In this document: positions 53,004-60,488 of the stretch, in pieces
How positions within the stretch are numbered: the first letter of the stretch is position 1
Layout: every line of letters begins with the position of its first letter
NCBI RefSeq assembly: GCF_000283515.1
Contig: NC_015976.1
Location: forward strand, 1,054,001 to 1,118,000
Direction of reading: 5' to 3'
Source of the DNA: Sphingobium sp. SYK-6
GTDB lineage: Bacteria; Pseudomonadota; Alphaproteobacteria; Sphingomonadales; Sphingomonadaceae
DNA: 64,000 nt
Translations under genes and position numbers: made by a program
Notes under the pieces: generated by a model
Databases searched by the model: none
Seen by the model: the letters and a program-made list of their open reading frames with translations, nothing else
What the model was told of the DNA's origin: nothing

Positions 53004-53588
53004 TCAATTCCGGTCGAGACGCCGGGCGTGCGCCAGATGCTGCTCGATCACCGGTGCCAGCTCGCCCGCCGCTGCCTTCAGCGGCGTCACGGTCCCGTCC
53101 GTCGCATACTTCCTCATGAGTGCCAGCGCATCTTCATGCGCGTCGACCTGGCCGTCGATATACTCCTCGTCGAACTTCGCGCCCTTGAGGGCCTTCAGCT
53201 CATTGAGGTCTTCCTGCTGATCGCGGCTGAGCGTCGCGTCCGGCGTGATCTGCGGCTGCGAGGCGCCGGCCGCTTCCTTGATCCGGGCGGTGGACTGGGT
53301 ATGCGCCTCGATCATCTTTTGGGCGAATTCCTTGACCTCGGCGGATTGGGCGTTGGTGGCCGCGAGCTTTGCTGCGGCGATCTCGAAAGCGTCGCTGCGT
53401 GCGGCGGTGTTGGCGAATTCCTGTCCCGAGGGGGTGGGCGTCAGGCTTTGGGTCACGTTGTCGATGGTGTTGGTGGCGGCGTTCTCGGCCCTGTCCACCG
53501 TGCCTTCGACATCCTGCTCGACATTGGAGTTGCACGCCGCGACGGCGAGAAGGGGCAATGCGAGAAGGGCTGTCCTCATAGCGATCAT
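53004..53588 (-). CDS. DUF4142 periplasmic lipoprotein
   Basis: A 194-residue protein (191 from the ATG at 53579). The signal peptide ends in LAVAAC, a lipobox. Residues about 55-190 form the helical DUF4142 domain (GQEFANTAARSDAFEIAAAKLAATNAQSAEVKEFAQKMIEAHTQS), a ferritin-like envelope family common in GSR regulons. An exact EcfG promoter lies 34 bases upstream. Confidence 0.9.
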   Translation of the reverse strand: MIAMRTALLALPLLAVAACNSNVEQDVEGTVDRAENAATNTIDNVTQSLTPTPSGQEFANTAARSDAFEIAAAKLAATNAQSAEVKEFAQKMIEAHTQSTARIKEAAGASQPQITPDATLSRDQQEDLNELKALKGAKFDEEYIDGQVDAHEDALALMRKYATDGTVTPLKAAAGELAPVIEQHLAHARRLDRN

Positions 53589-53621
53589 GATGATCTCTCC
53601 CAGGCTGCTTGTGGCGAATGA

Positions 53622-53646
53622 AACGTGGCGGGCTTTGCGAGGTTCC
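53622..53646 (-). promoter_or_regulatory. EcfG-type promoter of the DUF4142 gene
   Basis: The minus strand reads GGAAC (53646-53642), a 16-base spacer, then CGTT (53625-53622). A weaker copy, GGAAC-N16-GGTT, lies 100 bases further upstream at 53722-53746 in the same direction. Confidence 0.8.
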
Positions 53647-53788
53647 CCCGCCGCGCTTCGCCGTCACGCCGTCGCCTCGCCGGCGATCACCCGCGGACCC
53701 GCCCGCAGAAGGGTGGGGCGAAACCAATGTTCGCCAGCGCCGTTCCCAAGAAGCCGGCCCTTTGCCGGCGAGACAACGGAGGTTGCTC

Positions 53789-54046
53789 ATGGGACTGATT
53801 CTTTGGTTGATCGTCGGCGGCATCATCGGCTGGCTGGCGAGCATCGTCATGCGGACGGACGCTCAGCAGGGCATTTTCCTCAACATCATCGTCGGTATCG
53901 TCGGCGCATTTCTCGGCGGACTGATCTTCTCCGGCGGATCGATCAACAACGCGCCGCTCACGCTCACCAGCTTCCTGGTTTCGCTGGTCGGTGCGATCAT
54001 GCTGCTCGCGATCGTCAATCTGGTTCGGCGTGGCCGGGTTCGCTGA
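53789..54046 (+). CDS. GlsB/YeaQ/YmgE family membrane protein
   Basis: An 85-residue protein of three hydrophobic helices with the family pattern LIVGGIIGWLASIVMRTDAQQGIFLNIIVGIVGAFLGG and GAIMLLAIVNLV. These transglycosylase-associated family proteins are usually stress-induced. GGAGG lies 6 bases before the ATG at 53789. The upstream gap of 200 bases separates it from the divergent DUF4142 gene. Confidence 0.92.
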   Translation: MGLILWLIVGGIIGWLASIVMRTDAQQGIFLNIIVGIVGAFLGGLIFSGGSINNAPLTLTSFLVSLVGAIMLLAIVNLVRRGRVR

Positions 54047-54210
54047 GCGGACGAAGAATGAGGAAGAAGGCGTGCGGGAGATCGCCACTGGCGGGAGAGG
54101 TGCTAACCCGCGTTAATATCACGCCTCTCGCGCTTTACGGCAGGACGCCCTATGCTCGCCGCCCGTACCGGGCGGAAAACAGGCCAGGGCGCCTGTCGTG
54201 AGGTGAATTG

Positions 54211-55758
54211 ATGGGAACAAGGCAGGAGACGGTGCAGTCGCACCGGACGGCAGAAGGACTGCCGCAGGACGCTGGCGTCCTGAGCCTGCTCTACCGTTAT
54301 ACGGACCAGCTCTACCGGGCGAAGACGCTGGACGCGATCTATGACGCGGCCCTCTCCGCCATCTGCGACGGGCTGGAGACGGACCGCGCATCCATTTTGC
54401 GATTCGACGACGAGGGCGTCATGCGCTTCGTCGCCAGCCGGGGGCTTTCGCAAGCCTATCGGCAGGCGGTGGATGGCCATTCCCCATGGGAAGCGGGGGC
54501 GCGCAATGCCGAGATCATCAGCATCGAAGATATCGCGCAGTCCGGGGAATCGCCCGAGATCATCGCCGCGATCCGCAAGGAAGACATCCGGGCCCTGTGC
54601 TTCATCCCGCTGGCGCCCGACAACCGGGTGATCGGCAAGTTCATGGTCTATTACCGGGATGCGCGGACACTCGGCCGGGACAAGTGCGAACTGGCGCTCA
54701 CCATTGCCCGCCAGCTCGGGTTCGCCTTGCAGAAGCACGAGGCGGATCACGCCGCACGCCACCTCGCCGCGCTCGTCGACGGCTCGAACGATGCCATTAT
54801 CTCCAAGACGCTCGACGGCATCATCACCAGCTGGAATGCCGGCGCGACGGGCCTCTTCGGCTACACCGCGCGCGAAACGATCGGCAAGCCGATCCTCATG
54901 CTCATCCCGGAGGACCGCAGGACCGAGGAAGACGAGATCCTCGCGGCGATACGCGCGGGAAAGCGAGTCAGCTCCTATGAAACCGTGCGGCGCCGCAAGG
55001 ACGGGCAGCTCCTCGATCTTTCCCTGACCATCTCGCCGGTGAAGGACAATGACGGGCGGATCGTGGGTGCGTCCAAGATCGCGCGCGACATTTCCGAGCG
55101 GCGACGCCATGCCGAGGCGCAGGCGCTGCTGCTCGCGGAGATGAACCATCGGGTCAAGAATGCCTATGCGCTGACCAGCAGTCTTCTCCTGCTGAGCGCA
55201 CGCACGACGAAGGATGCCGATACCCTGGCGAAAATGGTCGCGGATCGCCTCGCCGCCCTCGCTCGCGCGCATAGCCTCACGCTTCCGTCCGCAGCATCCG
55301 GGGAAGGGGATAAACGCCCTGATTCGCTTCAGTCCGTCCTTGCCGCCACGCTCGCGCCGTTCGAGGGAAGCACCGATGCGGGCGTCCCGCGCCTCGTGAT
55401 CTCAGGCGACGACGCGCCGGTCCCGGACAGGCTGGTGACGTCGCTTGCCCTGCTGTTCCATGAGCTGGCGACGAACGCCACGAAATATGGAAGCCTGTCC
55501 GTTCCGGGTGGCCGGGTGGAGCTTTCCGTCCGGGGCAGCGAACAGGAGACGGAGATCAGCTGGCTGGAACTGGGCGGCCCGGCCACATCGATGCCAGCGG
55601 AGAAGGGGTTCGGCAGCCGGCTCCTCGACCTTGCGGCGCGTGAACTCGGCGCGATCGAACGGCGCTGGGAAGTGGACGGACTGCGCGTGATCCTGCGGAT
55701 GGCCCGAACAGAAGACTCGAACCCGGCTCCCGTCAACGATTCCGCGGCCATCCCGTGA
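54211..55758 (+). CDS. GAF-PAS HWE/HisKA_2 histidine kinase (cytoplasmic)
   Basis: A 515-residue soluble kinase without TM helices. An N-terminal GAF domain (about 25-170, AICDGLETDRASILRFDDEG), a PAS domain with PAC (about 180-305, LVDGSNDAIISKTLDGIITSWNAGATGLFGYT), the phosphorylation box AEMNHRVKNAYALTSSLLLLSART (His near 314) and HATPase (FHELATNATKYGSLS, GFGSRLLDL). Its class is that of Pak-type kinases feeding PhyR, so it may be a GSR input. AGGTG precedes ATG 54211. Confidence 0.9.
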   Translation: MGTRQETVQSHRTAEGLPQDAGVLSLLYRYTDQLYRAKTLDAIYDAALSAICDGLETDRASILRFDDEGVMRFVASRGLSQAYRQAVDGHSPWEAGARNAEIISIEDIAQSGESPEIIAAIRKEDIRALCFIPLAPDNRVIGKFMVYYRDARTLGRDKCELALTIARQLGFALQKHEADHAARHLAALVDGSNDAIISKTLDGIITSWNAGATGLFGYTARETIGKPILMLIPEDRRTEEDEILAAIRAGKRVSSYETVRRRKDGQLLDLSLTISPVKDNDGRIVGASKIARDISERRRHAEAQALLLAEMNHRVKNAYALTSSLLLLSARTTKDADTLAKMVADRLAALARAHSLTLPSAASGEGDKRPDSLQSVLAATLAPFEGSTDAGVPRLVISGDDAPVPDRLVTSLALLFHELATNATKYGSLSVPGGRVELSVRGSEQETEISWLELGGPATSMPAEKGFGSRLLDLAARELGAIERRWEVDGLRVILRMARTEDSNPAPVNDSAAIP

Positions 55759-55877
55759 CACAGCGAACCGGCGTGCGCCACGCCTCGACCCGGAAATGCA
55801 GACAATCTAACATATGTAAATTCAGCGGGAGTAGAATCAGCTAATCTCGTGTTTCGGGGCGAAACAGGAATTTGTTG

Positions 55878-56504
55878 ATGGCCAGTCTTGCCACTATCGC
55901 CGACGATCATATTCAATTCAGACCCCACCAATATCTTGCTCGCGAGGCCGACCGGCCTGAGTTCGTCTACAGGATAGAGGAGGGATGGGCATGCCGATTC
56001 CGTCTTTTGAATGACGGCCGGCGACAGATTACTGCGCTCTTCCTGCCCGGTGACTATTGTGAGCCGCAGTGGGTTCTGGGTCATCGCCCGGCCCAGCCCA
56101 TCGTGGCGCTTACCAATGTGCGCGCCTCGTGCATCCCCTGCGCGTCGATTGGCAATCGTCCGTTCGATCAGCAACGTCGTCTCTGGAGCGCGCTTGCGCA
56201 TGCGCTCGACCGGCAGTCCGACTGGCTGGTGACGCTGGGGCGCCGCACGGCGCTGGAGCGCATCGCGCATCTTCTGTGCGAGATATTCGAGCGCCTCAGT
56301 CGCAGCGGCCTCACTTATGGCCAGCAATGCGCCCTGCCGCTGACGCAGATGGACATGGCCGATCTCACCGGCCTGACCCCGGTTCATGTCAATCGCACGC
56401 TCCAGTCCATGCGCTCGGCAGCGCTGATCGAATTGCAGTCCCGCTGGCTGCGCATTCCGGACCTTTCGGCGTTGCGTCAGGCGGCGTGCCTGGCACCGGC
56501 CTAG
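55878..56504 (+). CDS. Crp/Fnr family regulator
   Basis: A 208-residue regulator: cyclic-nucleotide-binding-like barrel (about 10-125, RIEEGWACRFRLLNDGRRQITALFLPGDYCEP) and winged HTH (about 140-200, LPLTQMDMADLTGLTPVHVNRTLQSMR). It lacks the Cys cluster of Fnr. It converges on a second, related regulator at 56527. Confidence 0.9.
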   Translation: MASLATIADDHIQFRPHQYLAREADRPEFVYRIEEGWACRFRLLNDGRRQITALFLPGDYCEPQWVLGHRPAQPIVALTNVRASCIPCASIGNRPFDQQRRLWSALAHALDRQSDWLVTLGRRTALERIAHLLCEIFERLSRSGLTYGQQCALPLTQMDMADLTGLTPVHVNRTLQSMRSAALIELQSRWLRIPDLSALRQAACLAPA

Positions 56505-56526
56505 CGCCGGAGGTCGATCAATCCGC

Positions 56527-57315
56527 TCAGCGGGGCCGCCGTTCGGGATGGAGATAGGCCGGATCGAACTCGGCGAGCGCGCGGAGCGCACCAAGGTCGC
56601 TGATGGTCACTTCCCGCTTGCGGAACTCGACGGCGCCGCTGTCCCGCAATTCCTGCAGCACCCGGTTGACGTGGACGCTGGTGAGCCCGAGGCAATCGGC
56701 AAGATCGGCCTGGGTCAGCGGCAGGGGGAAGGGCGTTTCCGGCGGGGCATGGCCGACCAGAGTCAGCCGGAAATGCAGCTCGCAGAACAGATGGGCGAGG
56801 CGCTCGATTGCCGGACGCCGCCCGAGCGAGAGAACCCATTCCCGATGGATGGCCGCGTCCAGATTGGTCGTGAACCAGAGCAGGCGCGTGAGATGGGGAT
56901 GGGTTTCCGTAATCCGCAGCAGTCGCTCATGGGGGACGATGCCGATCCGGCAAGGCGTCAGGGTCGTGACGCTGTCGGACAGCTTCTTGAGCGTGAACCC
57001 ATGCAGGTCCACGAAATCCCCGGGAATGTGAATTTCCGTAATCTGCCTGCGGCCTTCGCTCAGATCCTTGTGACGGCACATGAAGCCCTGGAGCAGGACG
57101 ATCGCGTGACTGAGCTCCTCCCCTTCCCGGATGGTGGCATGTCCGGCGCGGACGGAGCGGATGTCGCTGATCGCCCAGCGCAGCATCGCTTCCTCGTCCG
57201 CACTCATATCATCGTGCGTCCGCAGTCGCTCGAGTAGAGGGGCGATGGCAGCAGTCACGGCACCCAGTCCAATGCTGACGCCAGAATATCTCAAGACAGG
57301 CCTTTCGCAAGGCAA
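56527..57315 (-). CDS. Crp/Fnr family regulator
   Basis: A 262-residue regulator with sensor barrel (EGEELSHAIVLLQGFMCRHKDLSEGRRQITEIHIPGDFVDL) and HTH (FPLPLTQADLADCLGLTSVHVNRVLQELRDSG). No Fe-S cysteine set. The first 35 residues may not be part of the protein, as MSADEEAML is an internal alternative start. It is paralogous to the gene at 55878 (IHIPGDF vs LFLPGDY; both ..TPVHVNR or TSVHVNR). Confidence 0.88.
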   Translation of the reverse strand: MPCERPVLRYSGVSIGLGAVTAAIAPLLERLRTHDDMSADEEAMLRWAISDIRSVRAGHATIREGEELSHAIVLLQGFMCRHKDLSEGRRQITEIHIPGDFVDLHGFTLKKLSDSVTTLTPCRIGIVPHERLLRITETHPHLTRLLWFTTNLDAAIHREWVLSLGRRPAIERLAHLFCELHFRLTLVGHAPPETPFPLPLTQADLADCLGLTSVHVNRVLQELRDSGAVEFRKREVTISDLGALRALAEFDPAYLHPERRPR

Positions 57316-57421
57316 TGGTGCGGACGGTCAGCCGGGCCGGTCCGCGCCCGGGCCGAACAGCATGCCATGGCCCGGCTCGCCAGCCATATCAGGGGCGGCC
57401 GGGAACAGGAGGGACAAAGCG

Positions 57422-57634
57422 TCACGCGTCGGGTTCGCCGATCTCGTCTTCCTCGTCGGTGGCCAGAGCGTCCGCCTCGTCGTGATCGAGATGCCGCTCG
57501 ATTTCCTCGGAGATCAGCTCGAGCTGATCGTAGCTCATGGCGAATTCGTGCGTGTCGCCGTCCTCGTCGTCAAACTGGAGCAGATAGCCTTCCGTGGATC
57601 GGGCAATGGTGAAGGTGTCGAGCAACTTGGCCAT
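57422..57634 (-). CDS. Small acidic protein, unknown function
   Basis: A 70-residue acidic protein, MAKLLDTFTIARSTEGYLL then a FDDEDGDTHEFAMSYDQLELISEEIERHL core and a D/E-rich tail. Two strands and a helix are predicted by eye. A sensible start context (GGGAGATGCGAT before ATG) supports it. No family recognised. Confidence 0.6.
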   Translation of the reverse strand: MAKLLDTFTIARSTEGYLLQFDDEDGDTHEFAMSYDQLELISEEIERHLDHDEADALATDEEDEIGEPDA

Positions 57635-57742
57635 ATCGCATCTCCCTTGGTCTCCGCCCCAAACGCCAGATGACGCGAAATGTTTCTTCCAAATGATGCG
57701 GCGCGGCCAATGACAGGGCCGCCGCGCCGGGCCGAGGCCCGT

Positions 57743-58216
57743 TCAGGCGATGATCGGGGCGATCCTCGCGCGGAGCAGGGCTGCCGCATCGCCCGGCGCC
57801 AGCCGCACCTGCAGGCCCCGCTGGCCGCCGTTGATGTAGACGAGGGGCTCGGCCATCGCGCTTTCCTCGATCACTGTGGGCACCATGCGCATCTGGCCGA
57901 ACGGACTGATCCCGCCCACCTTGTAGCCGGCGATGCGCTCGGCGTCGGCCGGGCTCATCATCTGCGCGGACTTGGCACCCAGCGCGGCGGCAAGCTTCTT
58001 CATCGACGCTTCCCGATCGGAAGGCAGGATGAGGCAGGCCGGCTTTCCGTCCGCCATCGCCATCAATGTCTTGAGAACGCGGCAGGGATCCTCGCCCAGC
58101 GCCTGCGCGGCCTGAATACCGATCCGGTCGGCCGACGGATCATAATCATAACTGTGGATCGTGAAGGGGATACCCGCCTTCTCCAGCGCCCGTGTGGCGC
58201 GCGTGGCTTTCGACAT
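57743..58216 (-). CDS. ybaK: Cys-tRNA(Pro)/Cys-tRNA(Cys) deacylase
   Basis: A 157-residue YbaK/EbsC protein that hydrolyses mischarged Cys-tRNA(Pro). Marks: TRALEKAGIPFTIHSYDYDP, VLKTLMAMADG, catalytic-region Lys in ALGAKSAQMMSPADAERIAGYKVGGISPFGQ and YINGGQRGLQVRL. Length and order fit the family. Confidence 0.94.
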   Translation of the reverse strand: MSKATRATRALEKAGIPFTIHSYDYDPSADRIGIQAAQALGEDPCRVLKTLMAMADGKPACLILPSDREASMKKLAAALGAKSAQMMSPADAERIAGYKVGGISPFGQMRMVPTVIEESAMAEPLVYINGGQRGLQVRLAPGDAAALLRARIAPIIA

Positions 58217-58391
58217 GGCGGCGCTCCGGATACTCGACGGCCCGCCGCATAGCCCGGCGAACGCGCCAAGTGAAGGCCGCGCGCCCCGGTATTGCGCGCT
58301 ATAAGCAACAAATCAGCAACCATTGCCCTTATCCTTTCAGTATCGACTGGACGGGCACAATCACCGCCGGACGGGACGCAAGAGGCGGTTG

Positions 58392-59708
58392 ATGTTGAAG
58401 CGAATAGACGTGGCGGAAGTTCAGCTTGGCATGTTCATCCACAAGCTGGAAGGAAGTTGGCTCAAGCACCCGTTCTGGCGGACGAAATTTCTCCTCGATG
58501 ATCCGCAGGTCCTGGCCGATCTTCGCGCCAGCGAGGTTGAAGGTGTGCTCATCGACATCGAAAAGGGCGCGGACGTAGGAGACGCCTCCTCGCCGGCCGG
58601 GCGCCGACGCCCGCTGGTCCCTGCATCCTCGTCGGCGGATCATGTGGCGGAGCGGGTGAGGCTGGAGCGGATGCAGGCGAGCCAGCAGGCCTTTCGCGCG
58701 GCATCGAACGTCATTCCCTTCGACCTGCGCTCGGCCACGGCGCTCAGCGTGGCGCGCGAGGTCGGCCATGCCCGCGCCGTGGTGGCGAAGGCCAGCCGCA
58801 TCCTGTCCGGCGTGTTCGAGCAGGCGCGGCTCGGCAAGGCCCTGTCGAAAGCGCAGGTGGAACCGGTGATCGAGGACCTGTTCGCCTCGATCCAGCGCAA
58901 CCCGCATGCCTTCAATGGCCTCATGCGCATCCGCCGGGAGAACAGTACGCTCTATTCCCACGGCCTTGCCGTCAGTGCGCTGATGATCGCGCTGGGCCGG
59001 CAGATGGGGCTCGACGAGCAGCGCGTGAAGGATGCCGGCATGGCGGGCCTGCTCATGGACGTGGGCATGGGGCACCTGCCCATCGATGTCTCGACGATCC
59101 TGGACGATCTGAGCAGCGCCCAGCGCAACATCGTGGAGACTCACACCACGCTCGGCTACGAGTTCCTCGAGCTTGGCGGGGAATTGCCCGAGGAAGTGAC
59201 GCGGGTCTGCCTCGAACATCACGAGCGCTATGACGGCAGCGGGTATCCGCATGGGCTGGTTGGCGAGGAAATCGGCCTGTTCGGCCGCATGGCGGCCATC
59301 TGCGACGTCTATGATTCCCTGACATCGGACCGCCCGCATCGCCCGCGCGTCGATCCCAATGCCGCGCTCGGACTGATGCGCGGCATGGAAGGCCAGTTCG
59401 ATGAAGCGCTGCTGGATCAGTTCATCGAGAGTGTCGGCGTGTATCCGATCGGCTCGGTGGTGCGCCTGACCAACGGGCGGCTGGCGCTCGTGGTGGATCA
59501 GAATGCCCAGGACTATACCAGCCCGCGCGTCTGGAGCTTCTATGACGTGGGGTCGCGCCGGGTCATCAAGCCCGAGGATCTCGACCTGCGATTCTGCCGG
59601 GGGCGGGTGGAAATCGTCTGCAGCGACGATGCCTCGGACTATGCCATCGAGAATTTGCCGGCTATCCGCGAAATGGTCTTCAACAGCGCCTGCAAGGCCC
59701 TGGCCTGA
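58392..59708 (+). CDS. HD-GYP domain protein (c-di-GMP phosphodiesterase-like, altered HD)
   Basis: A 438-residue protein with an N-terminal DUF3391-like domain (MLKRIDVAEVQLGMFIHKLEGSW) and an HD-GYP domain (about 190-355). The HHERYDGSGYPHGL block is intact, but the usual LLHDIGK is LLMDVGM, so the HD histidine and the following lysine are changed. It may have reduced or altered metal binding. The start ATG 58392 lies after GGCGGTTG. Confidence 0.9.
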   Translation: MLKRIDVAEVQLGMFIHKLEGSWLKHPFWRTKFLLDDPQVLADLRASEVEGVLIDIEKGADVGDASSPAGRRRPLVPASSSADHVAERVRLERMQASQQAFRAASNVIPFDLRSATALSVAREVGHARAVVAKASRILSGVFEQARLGKALSKAQVEPVIEDLFASIQRNPHAFNGLMRIRRENSTLYSHGLAVSALMIALGRQMGLDEQRVKDAGMAGLLMDVGMGHLPIDVSTILDDLSSAQRNIVETHTTLGYEFLELGGELPEEVTRVCLEHHERYDGSGYPHGLVGEEIGLFGRMAAICDVYDSLTSDRPHRPRVDPNAALGLMRGMEGQFDEALLDQFIESVGVYPIGSVVRLTNGRLALVVDQNAQDYTSPRVWSFYDVGSRRVIKPEDLDLRFCRGRVEIVCSDDASDYAIENLPAIREMVFNSACKALA

Positions 59709-59825
59709 CGAACAAATCTGCGGGTAGCGAGAGCCCGCACCGATCTCCCGGACCTTCGGCGCAGACCCCTTCTGCTCAGGCGGATTCACGCTCGCCATGG
59801 CCGGCGAGGTCCGGAGCATCTTGCA

Positions 59826-59857
59826 ATCATATCATGATATGATATCGCCATATCATG
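59826..59857. promoter_or_regulatory. Palindromic operator at the vapBC start
   Basis: ATCATATCATGATATGAT (59826-59843) is a perfect 18-bp palindrome. A further CATATCATG half-site (59849-59857) covers the vapB start codon. This is the layout of a toxin-antitoxin autoregulation site bound by the ribbon-helix-helix antitoxin. Confidence 0.75.
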
Positions 59858-60103
59858 CGATTCCTGGCCGACATTCCCGATGACGATCTCAAGTGGCTGG
59901 ATCAGCGCGCCGGCGAGCAGGGCCGGTCCCGCGCCGCCATGCTCCGGGAAGCGGTGAGCGCCTACCGGGCCGAACAGTCGCAGCAGGGGATCGAGCGCTT
60001 CTTTGGCCTCTGGTCGCGCCATGGCTCGGCGGTCGATGGGCTCGACCATGAGCGCCGGATCCGGGGTGGCAGCGACGGCGCGCCCGGCGGGAAACGCGCG
60101 TGA
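59855..60103 (+). CDS. vapB: VapB-type ribbon-helix-helix antitoxin
   Basis: An 82-residue protein. Residues 1-45 form a ribbon-helix-helix (MRFLADIPDDDLKWLDQRA, GRSRAAMLREAVSAY), and the C-terminal part should bind and neutralise VapC. The start codon lies inside its operator and no ribosome binding site is seen, so translation may be leaderless or the start slightly off. ATGA overlap with vapC. Confidence 0.85.
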   Translation: MRFLADIPDDDLKWLDQRAGEQGRSRAAMLREAVSAYRAEQSQQGIERFFGLWSRHGSAVDGLDHERRIRGGSDGAPGGKRA

Positions 60104-60468
60104 GCGAGTTCTATTTCGATACCAACATCCTGATCGATGCGCTGCATGACCGGCCGCAGGCATGGGCCGAGCTGCGCCGGGCGCGGCGGCCGTGGATCAG
60201 CCGGATCAGCTGGATCGAAGTGATGGCCGGTGCCCCGGAAAGCGCGCAGGCGGACACCGAGCGCTTCCTCGACATGTTCGCGGTGGCGGAAGTGGATGAG
60301 GAAGTGGGGCGGCGCGCAGCCTCGCTGCGCCAGCAGCGCGGATCGATGAACCTTTCCGCGGCGATCATCCTGGCGTCCGCCCAGCTCAGCGGACGTATCC
60401 TCGTGACGCGCAACAGCAAGGATTTCCCCGCCAATATGCCGGGCATCCGGATACCCTACACAATCTGA
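60100..60468 (+). CDS. vapC: VapC PIN-domain ribonuclease toxin
   Basis: A 122-residue PIN domain RNase. Acidic active-site residues are in YFDTNILIDAL (Asp near 7), SWIEVMAG (Glu), and the C-terminal DFPANMPGIRIP region. SAAIILASAQLSGRILVTRNSKDF is the typical PIN core, though the middle Asp of the family (usually D in 'DAIIAATA') is replaced by Ala-Ala here. Cleaves RNA in the absence of antitoxin. Confidence 0.88.
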   Translation: MSEFYFDTNILIDALHDRPQAWAELRRARRPWISRISWIEVMAGAPESAQADTERFLDMFAVAEVDEEVGRRAASLRQQRGSMNLSAAIILASAQLSGRILVTRNSKDFPANMPGIRIPYTI

Positions 60469-60488
60469 GACGACGGAAGGCTTGAGCG

